From Xanthobacteraceae bacterium (lineage in GTDB: Bacteria; Pseudomonadota; Alphaproteobacteria; Rhizobiales; Xanthobacteraceae), in assembly GCA_029266425.1 (NCBI GenBank), contig JAQSWY010000023.1, positions 1 through 64,000 on the forward strand: a stretch of DNA of 64,000 bases. The letters run 5' to 3'. The first letter of the stretch is position 1. The number at the start of each line of letters is the position of its first letter. Below the pieces are notes generated by a model. That model did no database searches. It was not told the DNA's origin and worked only from the letters and a program-made list of their open reading frames with translations. Below, piece by piece: positions 43,039 to 51,667 of the stretch. A program made the position numbers and the translations under genes.

Positions 43039-43848
43039 ATGCGTTCCTTGAGCGCGGCATTAATGGTATCGTTGCTCGCTCTTGCGCCGATCTCGCCGGT
43101 GCTTGCCGAGGGCCAGCCCACGACCGGCCAGTACGAGCCGGAATCCGGCCAGGCTGGAAAGGACGTGGTCTGGGTGCCGACGCCACAGGCCCTCGTCGAC
43201 CGCATGCTCGACATGGCCAAGGTCACCCCCCAGGACTATCTGATCGACCTCGGCTCCGGCGACGGCCGCACCGTCATCACCGCCGCCGTGCGTGGCCTCA
43301 GGGCGCATGGCATCGAATACAATCCCGACATGGTCGCGCTTGCGCAACGCAATGCCGCCGGCCGCCGGCGTGAGCGCGCGCGCGACCTTCGCCAAGGCCG
43401 ACCTGTTCGAGAGCGATTTCTCGAAGGCGCAGGTCATCACGCTGTTCCTGCTGCCGGAACTCAATGAGCAGCTGCGCCCGCAAATTCTCGGCTGGCGCCC
43501 GGCACGCGCATCGTCTCCAACACCTTCCGCATGGGCGACTGGGAGCCCGACGAGACCTCCCGGGTCACCCAGGATTGCGCCCAGTGGTGCACGGCGCTCA
43601 TGTGGATCGTGCCGGCGAAGGTCGAGGGCAGCTGGCGGCTCGGCGAGCAGCAGCTCCGTCTGACGCAGCGCTATCAGGTTCTCAGCGGCACCCTCGGGAC
43701 AAGGTCGGTCACCGATGCCCGCCTCGACGGCAAGGCCATCCGTTTCACCGTGGATGGTGTCAGATATTCCGGCACGGTCGACGGCGAGACGATGACCGGC
43801 AGCATCACCGGCGGGCCGGGCGGCAACTGGTCGGCCTCGCGCATCTGA
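43039..43848 (+). pseudogene. Secreted class I methyltransferase, two frameshifts
   Basis: The N-terminal part has a signal peptide (SLSAALMVSLLALAPISPVL) and the SAM-binding motif LIDLGSGDGRTVITAA. The frame then changes twice: near 43360 (repetitive GCCGCCGGCCGCCGG), continuing as GVSARATFAKADLFESDF..., and near 43490, returning to the first frame as GTRIVSNTFRMGDWEPDE and a C-terminal strand-rich domain ending 43848. Together the three pieces make one coherent protein of about 270 residues. The two shifts compensate, so either sequencing errors in GC-rich runs or real decay is possible. An alternative TTG start at 42940 has a better ribosome-binding site (AAGGAGAG). Substrate unknown. Confidence 0.75.
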
Positions 43849-43972
43849 GAGAACGGCCGCGTCGGGGAGGATGCTTCCCGGCGCTCGTCGCCCATCCCTG
43901 AAATCGGCATCCCGCCGCGAAGCCCGTACTTCGCGCGAACGCTGCCGCGCGATCATCTCACGGAGTGGAAAC

Positions 43973-45718
43973 TTGGAACGCACCGCACCACGCGAGCTGG
44001 CGCTGCCGGCCGTCAACACGCAGGCCGGCGCGCCGCGCCCCAGCCTCGGCATGGTCGACGGCGTCGCCATGCTGGTCGGCATCGTCGTCGGCATCGGGAT
44101 ATTCCGCACCCCGCAGATCGTCGCCGCCAATGTCGGGAGCGAATGGGCCTTCATCGCCGTCTGGCTGGCCGGCGGGGTCATCACGCTGATCGGCGCCTTC
44201 ATCTATGCCGAGCTCGGCTCGGCCTACCCGCACACCGGCGGCGAGTATCATTTCCTGCATCGCGGGATCGGCAAGCCGGCGGCGCTGCTGTTCGCCTGGG
44301 CGCGGCTCACCGTGATCCAGACTGGCGCCATCGCTGCGGTCGCCTTCGTGTTCGGCGATTATGCGCAGCAGATCCTCCCGCTCGGCGGCTTCGGCTCGGC
44401 GCTTTATGCGGCCGGCGCCATCGTGCTGTTCACGCTGGTCAATCTTTCGGGCTCGACGCAGAGCCGCGGCGCGCAGCGTCTGTTCACCGCGCTCACCGTC
44501 GGCGGCGTGCTGCTGATCGCGCTGCTGGGACTCATCCTCGGCGGTGCGCCGGCCACGCCTCCGGCGGCACCGGCGGACACCACCGGCGGCGCCGTGGGGC
44601 TCGCCATGGTGCTGGTCCTCCTCACCTATGGCGGCTGGAATGAGGCGGCCTATCTGTCGGCGGAGATGAAGGATGTCCGGCGCAACATGCCGCGTGTGCT
44701 GATGCTGAGCATCCTTGCCATCGTCGCGCTCTACCTGCTCATCAATCTCGCCTATCTGCGCGTCCTTGGGCTCGATGGCCTGCGGCAGAGCGATGTGGTG
44801 GGGGCCGACACCATGCGCAGCGTGTTGGGCGACAGCGGCTCGGTGGCGTTGGCGCTCGCTTTGTGCTGCGCGGCGCTGAGCACGCTCAATGCCACCATCT
44901 TCACCGGAGCGCGGCTTTATTATTCGATCGGCCGCGATCTGCCGCTGCTCGGCCGTATCGGCCTGTGGGAGGCGCGGGGCAACATGCCGATCAACGCGAT
45001 CATCGCCCAGAGCGTCATCGCGCTGGCGCTGGTCGGCTTCGGTGCCTCCACCCGCGTCGGCTTCCAGGCGATCGTCGAATACACCGCGCCGGTGTTCTGG
45101 TTCTTCCTGCTGCTGGTGGGCATCGCCTTCTTCGTGCTGCGCCACCGCGCTCCCCCGCTTCGCGGTGCCTTCCGCGCCCCGCTCTATCCGCTGACGCCGG
45201 CGATATTCTGCCTCACCTGCGCCTATCTGTTCTATTCGAGCCTCGCTTATACCGGCCTCGGTGCGCTGGTAGGGGTGGCGGTGCTGCTGCTTGGGCTTCC
45301 GGTCATCCTGTTCGACCGGACGCTGCGCACCGTCCCCGGCGAAAAGGGAAGGCGCGGGACAGACGACGACGCTGGCTTTCCCCGCCCGCCGTCCATAATG
45401 GGCCATTGCGAATCGCCGATCGGGGGAGGGGCGGGAGCGTGGCGGAACCGAGCAAGTCCCGGTTGCCGGTCTATATACTCATTGGCGCCGCGCTCGGCCT
45501 CATTGCCGGCCTCGTGGTCGGCGAGCGCGCCGCCGTGCTGCAGCCGCTCGGCATCGCTTATGCGAAGCTGCTGGAGATCGCGGTCTTTCCCTATCTCATC
45601 TGCTCGCTGCTGGTCGGCCTCGGCGGGCTGGCTCGCGAGCGGGCAGGGCGCCTGCTGCGGGCGAGCTGGGTGGTCTATCTCGTGGTGTGGGGGCTCGCCT
45701 TCCTCACCATCTTCCTGA
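43973..45718 (+). CDS. APC family amino acid permease with anomalous C-terminal tail
   Basis: From the TTG at 43973 (CGGAGTGG eight bases upstream) the protein has twelve hydrophobic helices, beginning with the APC motif VGIVVGIGIFRTPQIVAANV. Helices end near residue 450, after which the open frame runs on for about 130 residues, over 280 bases inside the following symporter gene, giving Ser/Arg-rich sequence that looks untranslated. A one-base shift near 45345 would instead end the protein at a TAA at 45396. The tail is therefore suspect: a lost stop or sequencing slip. The core is a convincing amino-acid/polyamine exchanger. Confidence 0.82.
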   Translation: MERTAPRELALPAVNTQAGAPRPSLGMVDGVAMLVGIVVGIGIFRTPQIVAANVGSEWAFIAVWLAGGVITLIGAFIYAELGSAYPHTGGEYHFLHRGIGKPAALLFAWARLTVIQTGAIAAVAFVFGDYAQQILPLGGFGSALYAAGAIVLFTLVNLSGSTQSRGAQRLFTALTVGGVLLIALLGLILGGAPATPPAAPADTTGGAVGLAMVLVLLTYGGWNEAAYLSAEMKDVRRNMPRVLMLSILAIVALYLLINLAYLRVLGLDGLRQSDVVGADTMRSVLGDSGSVALALALCCAALSTLNATIFTGARLYYSIGRDLPLLGRIGLWEARGNMPINAIIAQSVIALALVGFGASTRVGFQAIVEYTAPVFWFFLLLVGIAFFVLRHRAPPLRGAFRAPLYPLTPAIFCLTCAYLFYSSLAYTGLGALVGVAVLLLGLPVILFDRTLRTVPGEKGRRGTDDDAGFPRPPSIMGHCESPIGGGAGAWRNRASPGCRSIYSLAPRSASLPASWSASAPPCCSRSASLMRSCWRSRSFPISSARCWSASAGWLASGQGACCGRAGWSISWCGGSPSSPSS

Positions 45719-47607
45719 TCGGCGCCCTCATCCCGCCGGCACCGGCGCCGAGCGTGATCACACCGGAGACCGCACGCGCCGCCGCCGACCTCCTCAACCT
45801 CCTGATCCCGGCCAATATCGCCCTCGCCCTCGACCGCAATTTCGTGCCCGCCGTGGTGGTGTTCGCCGCGCTCTATTCGGTGGCGATCCAGTCTCTGCCG
45901 CAGAAGGCGACCTTCCTCGAGAGCATGGAGGTGTTGCGCAAGGCGAGCGTCGTCATCTGGAACTGGATCGTCTATGTCGCCCCGCTCGGCGTCTTCGCGC
46001 TGTTCGCCAGCACCGCCGGCACGGTGGACGCGGCAGTTGCCGGCAGCCTTGCCGTCTATACGGTGCTGTTCCTGATCGGCACGGTGGTGCTCGGCTTCGT
46101 GATCCTGCCGTTCCTGCTGAGCCGTCTGGTGCCGCAAAGCTATGGCGCCATCCTGGCCGAGCTCAGGCCCGCCTTGACGCTCGCTCTGGTGACGACACTC
46201 TCGGTCGCCGCACTCCCCTTCATCCAGAAGGCGGCGGAGGAATTGTGCCGCCAGGAGAGGATCGAGAGCGAGGAGTCGGCCGATGTCATCAAGGCCAGCC
46301 TCTCCATTGCCTACGTGCTGAGCCAGCTCGGTAATTACTTCATCGCGCTGTTCCTGATCTTCGCCAGCTATCACCAGCGCGTTGTACTCACATTCTCGGA
46401 GTGGGTGCTGCTGCCGTTCATGACCCTGCTCTCCGGCATCGGCTCGCCTAGCGCCTCGGTGGATGCGGTGGCCTTCCTCGGTGAGTGGCTGCGGCTGCCG
46501 CCCGAGACCACCAATCTCTATGTCGAGACCATGACCATCACCCGGTACGGGCAGGTGGCGCTCTCGGTGATGGGCTTCGCCTTCGTCACCTTGACCGCGA
46601 CCATGATCTATTTCGGCCGGGCGAAGATGCGCCTGAGGCCCGTGCTCGCCGCCTTCGCTCTCACCGCCATGCTATTCGGCGGTCTCGCCGTCGGCGGACG
46701 GCTGTTCTCCACACGCCTGTTTCCGCCGCCGAGCGACGCCGCCATCATGGCGCGCACGCTCGACCCCACGCTCACCGGCAGGGTCGATGCCGTGGTGCGG
46801 CGTGAGCGCCCGGGCGATCTCGCCCCGCTTGCCGGTGTCGCCACACTGGAGGGCATCCGCGCCCGCGGCCGCATGCGGATCGGCTACGGGCGGGACATAT
46901 TGCCCTTCAGCTATTTCAACGGCGCCGGCGATCTTGTCGGCTACGACGTCGCGGCTGCCTATCGCTTCGCCCGTGACCTCCATGTCGGCGTCGAGTTCGT
47001 GCCGATCGACTGGGCGACGCTCGAGACCGACCTGCAGGCCGGCCTGTTCGACATGGTGATGGCCGGCGCCTATGCGACGCCGGAGCGGCTGCGCACGCTG
47101 AGCGTCTCGGATTTCTACATCGTCAATCCCGTGGCCTTCATCGTACGGGCGGGCCGGGTGAGCCACTTCATGAGCTTCGCCGACATTGTCGCCCAGCCGG
47201 ATCTTCGTCTCGGCGTGTTCCAGGACCCGGTGCTGGTACCGCTGGCGCAGGCGCTGTTTCCGAAGGCGAAGCTCGCGGTGCTCGCCTCCTATGATGAGCT
47301 GCCCAGCCGGCCGGACATCGAGGCCGCGATCTGGACCCGGGACCAGGCCGCCGCCTGGACTTCGGCGCGCACCGGCTTCACTGCCGTGGTGCCGGCCCAT
47401 ATGGGCGCGCCGCTGCCCCTGTCCTATCTGCTGCCGCCGCGCTCGCAAGACATGCTGCGCTATGTCGATCTCTGGCTCCAGCTCGAGGAGGCGAGCGGCG
47501 TGCGCCAGCGTGCGCTCGACTACTGGGTCAAGGGCGTGCCGCGGGCCGAGCCGGCACTGCGCTGGAACCTGATCGACAATGTGCTGCTGCCCGCACTCGG
47601 GCGGTGA
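45439..47607 (+). CDS. Dicarboxylate/amino-acid:cation symporter fused to a periplasmic binding domain
   Basis: The 722-residue protein begins with GTG (GGGAGGGGCGGGAGC upstream). Residues 1 to about 395 form a DctA/GltP-type symporter with family landmarks such as LYSVAIQSLP, and FMTLLSGIGSPSASVDAV in the substrate-binding hairpin region. An extra helix at about 400-420 then carries the chain to the periplasm, where residues 468-722 form a type 3 solute-binding protein (RMRIGYGRDILPFSYFNGAG, then DMVMAGAYATPERL). Binding protein and secondary carrier are normally unrelated systems; here they form one chain. Probable substrates are acidic amino acids or dicarboxylates. Confidence 0.88.
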   Translation: MAEPSKSRLPVYILIGAALGLIAGLVVGERAAVLQPLGIAYAKLLEIAVFPYLICSLLVGLGGLARERAGRLLRASWVVYLVVWGLAFLTIFLIGALIPPAPAPSVITPETARAAADLLNLLIPANIALALDRNFVPAVVVFAALYSVAIQSLPQKATFLESMEVLRKASVVIWNWIVYVAPLGVFALFASTAGTVDAAVAGSLAVYTVLFLIGTVVLGFVILPFLLSRLVPQSYGAILAELRPALTLALVTTLSVAALPFIQKAAEELCRQERIESEESADVIKASLSIAYVLSQLGNYFIALFLIFASYHQRVVLTFSEWVLLPFMTLLSGIGSPSASVDAVAFLGEWLRLPPETTNLYVETMTITRYGQVALSVMGFAFVTLTATMIYFGRAKMRLRPVLAAFALTAMLFGGLAVGGRLFSTRLFPPPSDAAIMARTLDPTLTGRVDAVVRRERPGDLAPLAGVATLEGIRARGRMRIGYGRDILPFSYFNGAGDLVGYDVAAAYRFARDLHVGVEFVPIDWATLETDLQAGLFDMVMAGAYATPERLRTLSVSDFYIVNPVAFIVRAGRVSHFMSFADIVAQPDLRLGVFQDPVLVPLAQALFPKAKLAVLASYDELPSRPDIEAAIWTRDQAAAWTSARTGFTAVVPAHMGAPLPLSYLLPPRSQDMLRYVDLWLQLEEASGVRQRALDYWVKGVPRAEPALRWNLIDNVLLPALGR

Positions 47608-47639
47608 CCCTGTTTAACCCATGATCAACCGATCAACCG

Positions 47640-47719
47640 GTCATCCCCGGGCTTGTCCCGGGGATCCACGTCCGTGCAAACGAACAACCGTGGATGGCCG
47701 GGACGAGCCCGGCCATGAC
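47640..47719. repeat. Palindromic repeat, family B (copy 2)
   Basis: Opens GTCATCCCCGGGCTTGTCCC and closes GGCCGGGACGAGCCCGGCCA with TGACG; inner part has GGATCCACGTCCGTGCA. It fills most of the 265-bp gap before the hydrolase gene. Confidence 0.85.
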
Positions 47720-47872
47720 GCGGGAGATGATGCGCGTTACTGCCACAGCCGATACGGCCGCGCCACGCCGACGCACTCTGCACAATCCGGCATCTTGCCT
47801 GTCGCGCGGGCAGGGCGGACGCGCTTATGCTGGCGGCCCGCGTTTCACCGCCGGTTCAGGAGTTGCTGCCCG

Positions 47873-49120
47873 ATGACCAATCCGACCGATAACCTCCGCA
47901 CCGATGGCGCCCGCTTGTGGGACAGCCTGATGGAGATGGCGAAGATCGGCCCCGGCGTGCGCGGCGGCAACAACCGGCAGACCCTTACCGATGCGGATCG
48001 CGAGGGGCGGCTGCTGTTCAAGTCGTGGTGCGAGGCGGCGGGGCTGACCATGGGCGTCGACGCCATGGGCACCATGTTCGCCCGTCGCGAGGGCACCGAT
48101 CCCGAGGCGTTGCCGGTGATGATCGGCTCGCATCTCGACACCCAGCCGACCGGCGGCAAGTTCGACGGCGTGCTCGGCGTGCTCGGCGCGCTGGAAGTTG
48201 TGCGCACGCTGAACGATCTCGGCATCCGCACCAGGCACCCGGTCGAGGTGGTGAATTGGACCAATGAGGAGGGCGCGCGCTTCGCTCCCGCCATGGTGGC
48301 CTCCGGGGTCTATGCCGGGGTGTTCGATCTCGACTTCGCTTATGCTCGCACCGATGCCGAGGGCAAGGCGCTCGGCGCGGAGCTCGAGCGCATCGGATTC
48401 AAGGGCGACGAGCCGGTCGGCGCGCGCAGGGCGCACGCCTATTTCGAGTTGCATATCGAGCAGGGACCGATCCTGCAGGCCGAGGGTGTCGATATCGGCG
48501 TCGTCTCGCACGGCCAGGGCACCCGTTGGCTGGAGATCACGCTGACCGGGCGCGACGCCCACACCGGTTCGACGCCGATGCCGAAGCGGCTCAACGCCGG
48601 GCTCGGCATGGCGCGCATCACCGAACTGGTCGACAAGATCGCCTGGCACCATGCCCCGCTCGGCGTCGGCGCGGTCGGCCATGTCGAGGTCTATCCGAAC
48701 TCGCGCAACATCATCGTCGGCAAGGCGGTGTTCACCGCCGATTTCCGCCACCCCGACCTCGCCACCCTCAACGCCATGGTGGCGGAATTGCACACCGGCG
48801 CCACCGCCATTGCCGAGGGCGCCGGGCTCGGCATCGAGATCCGCGAGGTCAACTCCTTCGATCCGGTGGCCTTCGACCCGAGCCTGGTCGGAAGGGTGCG
48901 CGAGGCGGCGCAGCGGCTCGGCTATTCGCACCGCGACATCGTCTCCGGCGCCGGGCACGATGCCTGCTGGATGAACCGCGTGGTGCCCTCCGCCATGATC
49001 TTCTGCCCCTGCGTCGACGGCCTCAGCCACAATGAGGACGAGACCATCACCCCGGAATGGGCCAAGGCCGGCACCGACGTGCTGCTGCACGCCGTCCTGC
49101 AGACCGCCGAGATCGTGTGA
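47873..49120 (+). CDS. Zn-dependent hydrolase, N-carbamoyl-amino-acid/beta-ureidopropionase family
   Basis: The 415-residue enzyme is an M20-family amidohydrolase with the metal-site motifs GSHLDTQPTGGKFDG, NEEGARFAPAM and HIEQGP, and the dimerisation segment GRDAHTGSTPMP. Relatives hydrolyse N-carbamoyl-L-amino acids, N-carbamoyl-beta-alanine or allantoate. The adjacent dihydropyrimidinase would supply the N-carbamoyl product, so the pair reads as hydantoin or reductive pyrimidine breakdown. No dihydropyrimidine dehydrogenase gene is present in the window. The gene after it starts 15 bases later. Confidence 0.9.
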   Translation: MTNPTDNLRTDGARLWDSLMEMAKIGPGVRGGNNRQTLTDADREGRLLFKSWCEAAGLTMGVDAMGTMFARREGTDPEALPVMIGSHLDTQPTGGKFDGVLGVLGALEVVRTLNDLGIRTRHPVEVVNWTNEEGARFAPAMVASGVYAGVFDLDFAYARTDAEGKALGAELERIGFKGDEPVGARRAHAYFELHIEQGPILQAEGVDIGVVSHGQGTRWLEITLTGRDAHTGSTPMPKRLNAGLGMARITELVDKIAWHHAPLGVGAVGHVEVYPNSRNIIVGKAVFTADFRHPDLATLNAMVAELHTGATAIAEGAGLGIEIREVNSFDPVAFDPSLVGRVREAAQRLGYSHRDIVSGAGHDACWMNRVVPSAMIFCPCVDGLSHNEDETITPEWAKAGTDVLLHAVLQTAEIV

Positions 49121-49135
49121 GCGAGGGGATAGCCC

Positions 49136-50593
49136 ATGTCGACCGTGATCAAGGGAGGCACCGTTGTCGCCGCCGACCGCTCCTATGAGGCCGATGTCCT
49201 GATCGAGGGCGAGACCATCGCCGCCATCGGGCCCGACCTCAAAGGCGACACCGTGCTCGACGCCACCGGCGCCCTCGTCATGCCGGGCGGCATCGATCCG
49301 CACACTCATCTGGAGATGCCCTTCATGGGCACCACGGCGGCAGAGACCTGGGAGAGCGGCACCTTCGCCGCTTTGTCCGGCGGCACCACCATGGTGGTCG
49401 ATTTCGTGATTCCCGACAGCGACGACATGCTCAAGGCACTCGATGCCTGGGAGGCGAAGGCGCGCCGGCAGGCCAGCGCCGACTATTCCTACCATATGTG
49501 CATCACCGGCTGGTCCGAGGCGATCTTCAATGCCATGGAGCAGGTGGTCGCGCGCGGCATCAACACTTTCAAGCACTTCATGGCCTACAAGGGCGCGCTG
49601 ATGGTCGATGACGACCAGATGTTCGCCTCGTTCCAGCGCTGCGCCGCGCTCGGCGCGTTGCCGCTGGTGCATGCCGAGAATGGCGACATCGTCGCCGCGC
49701 TCCAGTAGAAATATCTGGCCGAGGGCCTCCACGGCCCGGAGGCGCATGCCTTCTCCCGCCCACCGGAAGTCGAGGGCGAAGCCACCAACCGCGCCATCAT
49801 GATCGCCGATGCCGCCAATGTGCCGGTCTATATCGTCCACACCTCGTCCGAGCAGGCGCACGAGGCGATCCGCCGGGCGCGGCAGAAGGGCATGCGTGTC
49901 TATGGCGAGCCGCTGATACAGCATCTCACCCTCGACGAGAGCGTTTATGCCAACCCGGACTGGGACCATGCCGCGCAGCGCGTGATGTCGCCGCCGTTTC
50001 GCGACAGGGCGCACCAGGACAGCCTGTGGGCCGGCCTTGCCGCCGGCTCGCTGCAGGTGGTGGCGACCGACCATTGCGCCTTCACCACCGAGCAGAAGCG
50101 CATGGGGCTCGGTGATTTCACCAGGATCCCCAACGGCACCGGCGGGTTGGAAGACCGGCTGCCCATGCTGTGGACCAAGGGCGTCGAGACCGGACGGCTG
50201 ACGCCGAACGAGTTCGTCGCGGTCACCTCGACCAACATCGCGCGCATCCTCAACGTCTATCCGAAGAAGGGCGCCATCTTCCCCGGCGCCGACGCCGATA
50301 TCGTCGTGCTCGACCCCAAGGCAGGCAAGACCATCGCGGCCGCGCGCCAGAAATCCATCATCGATTACAATGTGTTCGAGGGAATGGAGGTGCGCGGCCT
50401 GCCGCGCTACACGCTCTCGCGCGGCGAGGTGGTGTGGTCGGAAGGCCGCAACGATGCGCCGCGCCCCGGCCGCGGCCACTTCGTGCCGCGCCCGGCCTTC
50501 CACCCGGTGAACCGCGCGCTCTCCACCTGGAAGGCGCTGGTCGCCCCGCGCGCCGTGGAGCGCAGCGCCGCGCACATGCCGATCGGGGTGTAG
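49136..50593 (+). pseudogene. hydA: Dihydropyrimidinase/hydantoinase with in-frame amber codon
   Basis: One reading frame of 485 codons is interrupted only by TAG at 49706-49708 (codon 191), between VAALQ and KYLAEG. Everything else is intact: metal ligands His56 and His58 (DPHTH), carbamylated Lys146 (NTFKHFMAYKG), His179 (LVHAENG), His235 (YIVHTSS) and Asp312 (ATDHC). A single base change from CAG or AAG explains the stop. The enzyme would open dihydropyrimidine or hydantoin rings, feeding the N-carbamoyl hydrolase encoded just before. It is probably a very recent null allele, a sequencing error, or a read-through case; both halves alone would lack part of the active site. Confidence 0.85.
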
Positions 50594-50612
50594 CTTCCTC
50601 GCCTCTACCCAT

Positions 50613-50710
50613 CGTCATTCCGGACGGCCGGAACGGCCGATCCGGGATCGTAGGAAGGTGGGACTTCACACGATCGCGGCTCTGCGGCTTCGCCTCCCGC
50701 CGGGATGACG
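50613..50710. repeat. Palindromic repeat, family C
   Basis: Starts CGTCATTCCGGACGGCCGGA and ends GCCTCCCGCCGGGATGACG, with GATCCGGGATCG and CGATCGCGGCTCTGCGGCTT inside. It separates the converging hydA and regulator genes. Its ends resemble the common CGTCATTCC/GGGATGACG palindromes of Alphaproteobacteria. Confidence 0.7.
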
Positions 50711-50720
50711 CCGAATGTAA

Positions 50721-51497
50721 TCACGAAATAAACAGCGCGAACGGCTCCTCGACGGTGCGCCGCAGATACTCCGCGTACTCCCCGTGAAGCACATCGCCTG
50801 GCGCAATGCGGCCGAAGGCGGGCTCCTTGAACCGGGCTTCCGGCACCAACACGATCGGCGTCGCCACCGGCGTCAATTGCGCACCGCGCCCGGCGATCAG
50901 GCTGGCGAGCACGCCATGCATCTCGCCGTCGATGGTCGGGCGCGACACGGTGATTAGCCGGTATTGCCCGTGCTTGTTGGTGACGAGATAGACATAGCCC
51001 GACTGGTTGGGCACCGAGACCACGCCTTCCTGGGTGAAGGCGGCATCTGAGCGATCCGACTCCCGGAAGATCAGATGTGAAGCGTGCTCGTCCCACGCGA
51101 TCAGCGTCCGATAGGCGAAGATCGAGCCCCGGCCGCTGAAGGACGGGCGCAGCGTGACATAGGAGCCTTCCAACGGCGCCACCGAGGGCCGCGAATAATA
51201 GCCGAGCTCGCCCGGGGCCAGCCCAATGGCGCTGGCCGCTGAGGCCGAGCTGGCGGCCGGGGCAGGCGCCGGTTGCGGCCGGAGCGGCACGCCAATCGCC
51301 GCTTCCAGCCGGATCAGCGTCGCCAGCGTATAGGCGCGCCGGCCGGAGAGCGCCTTCTCCAAAGTCGAGATGCTGATGCCGGCGTGGTCGGCGAGGTATT
51401 GGCGCGAGATGCGCCGCCGCGCCAGTTCCTCGCGCAGGATCGCGGTGACGCGCCGGCCCTCATCCGCCGGCACGTCCTCGTCGAGAATCATTGCCAT
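50721..51497 (-). CDS. XRE-type helix-turn-helix regulator with uncharacterised C-terminal domain
   Basis: The 258-residue protein has an XRE helix-turn-helix at about 30-50 (SRQYLADHAGISISTLEKAL), a Pro/Ala/Ser-rich linker (about 76-93) and a C-terminal domain of about 150 residues rich in aromatic strands (GSYVTLRPSFSGRGSIFAYR, YVYLVTNKHGQYRLITVSRP) that I cannot assign. Two nearby Met codons (51497 and 51491) are possible starts. It diverges from the sortase-substrate operon across 170 bases and may control it; alternatively it belongs with the hydantoinase genes it converges on. Confidence 0.8.
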   Translation of the reverse strand: MAMILDEDVPADEGRRVTAILREELARRRISRQYLADHAGISISTLEKALSGRRAYTLATLIRLEAAIGVPLRPQPAPAPAASSASAASAIGLAPGELGYYSRPSVAPLEGSYVTLRPSFSGRGSIFAYRTLIAWDEHASHLIFRESDRSDAAFTQEGVVSVPNQSGYVYLVTNKHGQYRLITVSRPTIDGEMHGVLASLIAGRGAQLTPVATPIVLVPEARFKEPAFGRIAPGDVLHGEYAEYLRRTVEEPFALFIS

Positions 51498-51667
51498 TGC
51501 CGTCGTCCCCGCCACGAATACGCACGTTTCCGCACAAATTTGCCCACGGTAAGGCGGGACGCGGCGCAGTCGTGCCGAACAATCCAGAACATGCCCGTGG
51601 CGGTACGCCATGGCCCGAGCGCACAGCATGGATGCCAGGAACCAATGGCGGGCACCGGACATCCACC

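Noticed and set aside
47825..50575. 916-codon antisense frame across the hydantoin genes
   Set aside because: Mirror frame of two recognised enzymes; no start context and no domain.
49799..50593. Second half of hydA as a separate gene
   Set aside because: It is in frame with the first half, lacks its own ribosome-binding site and holds only part of the metal site.
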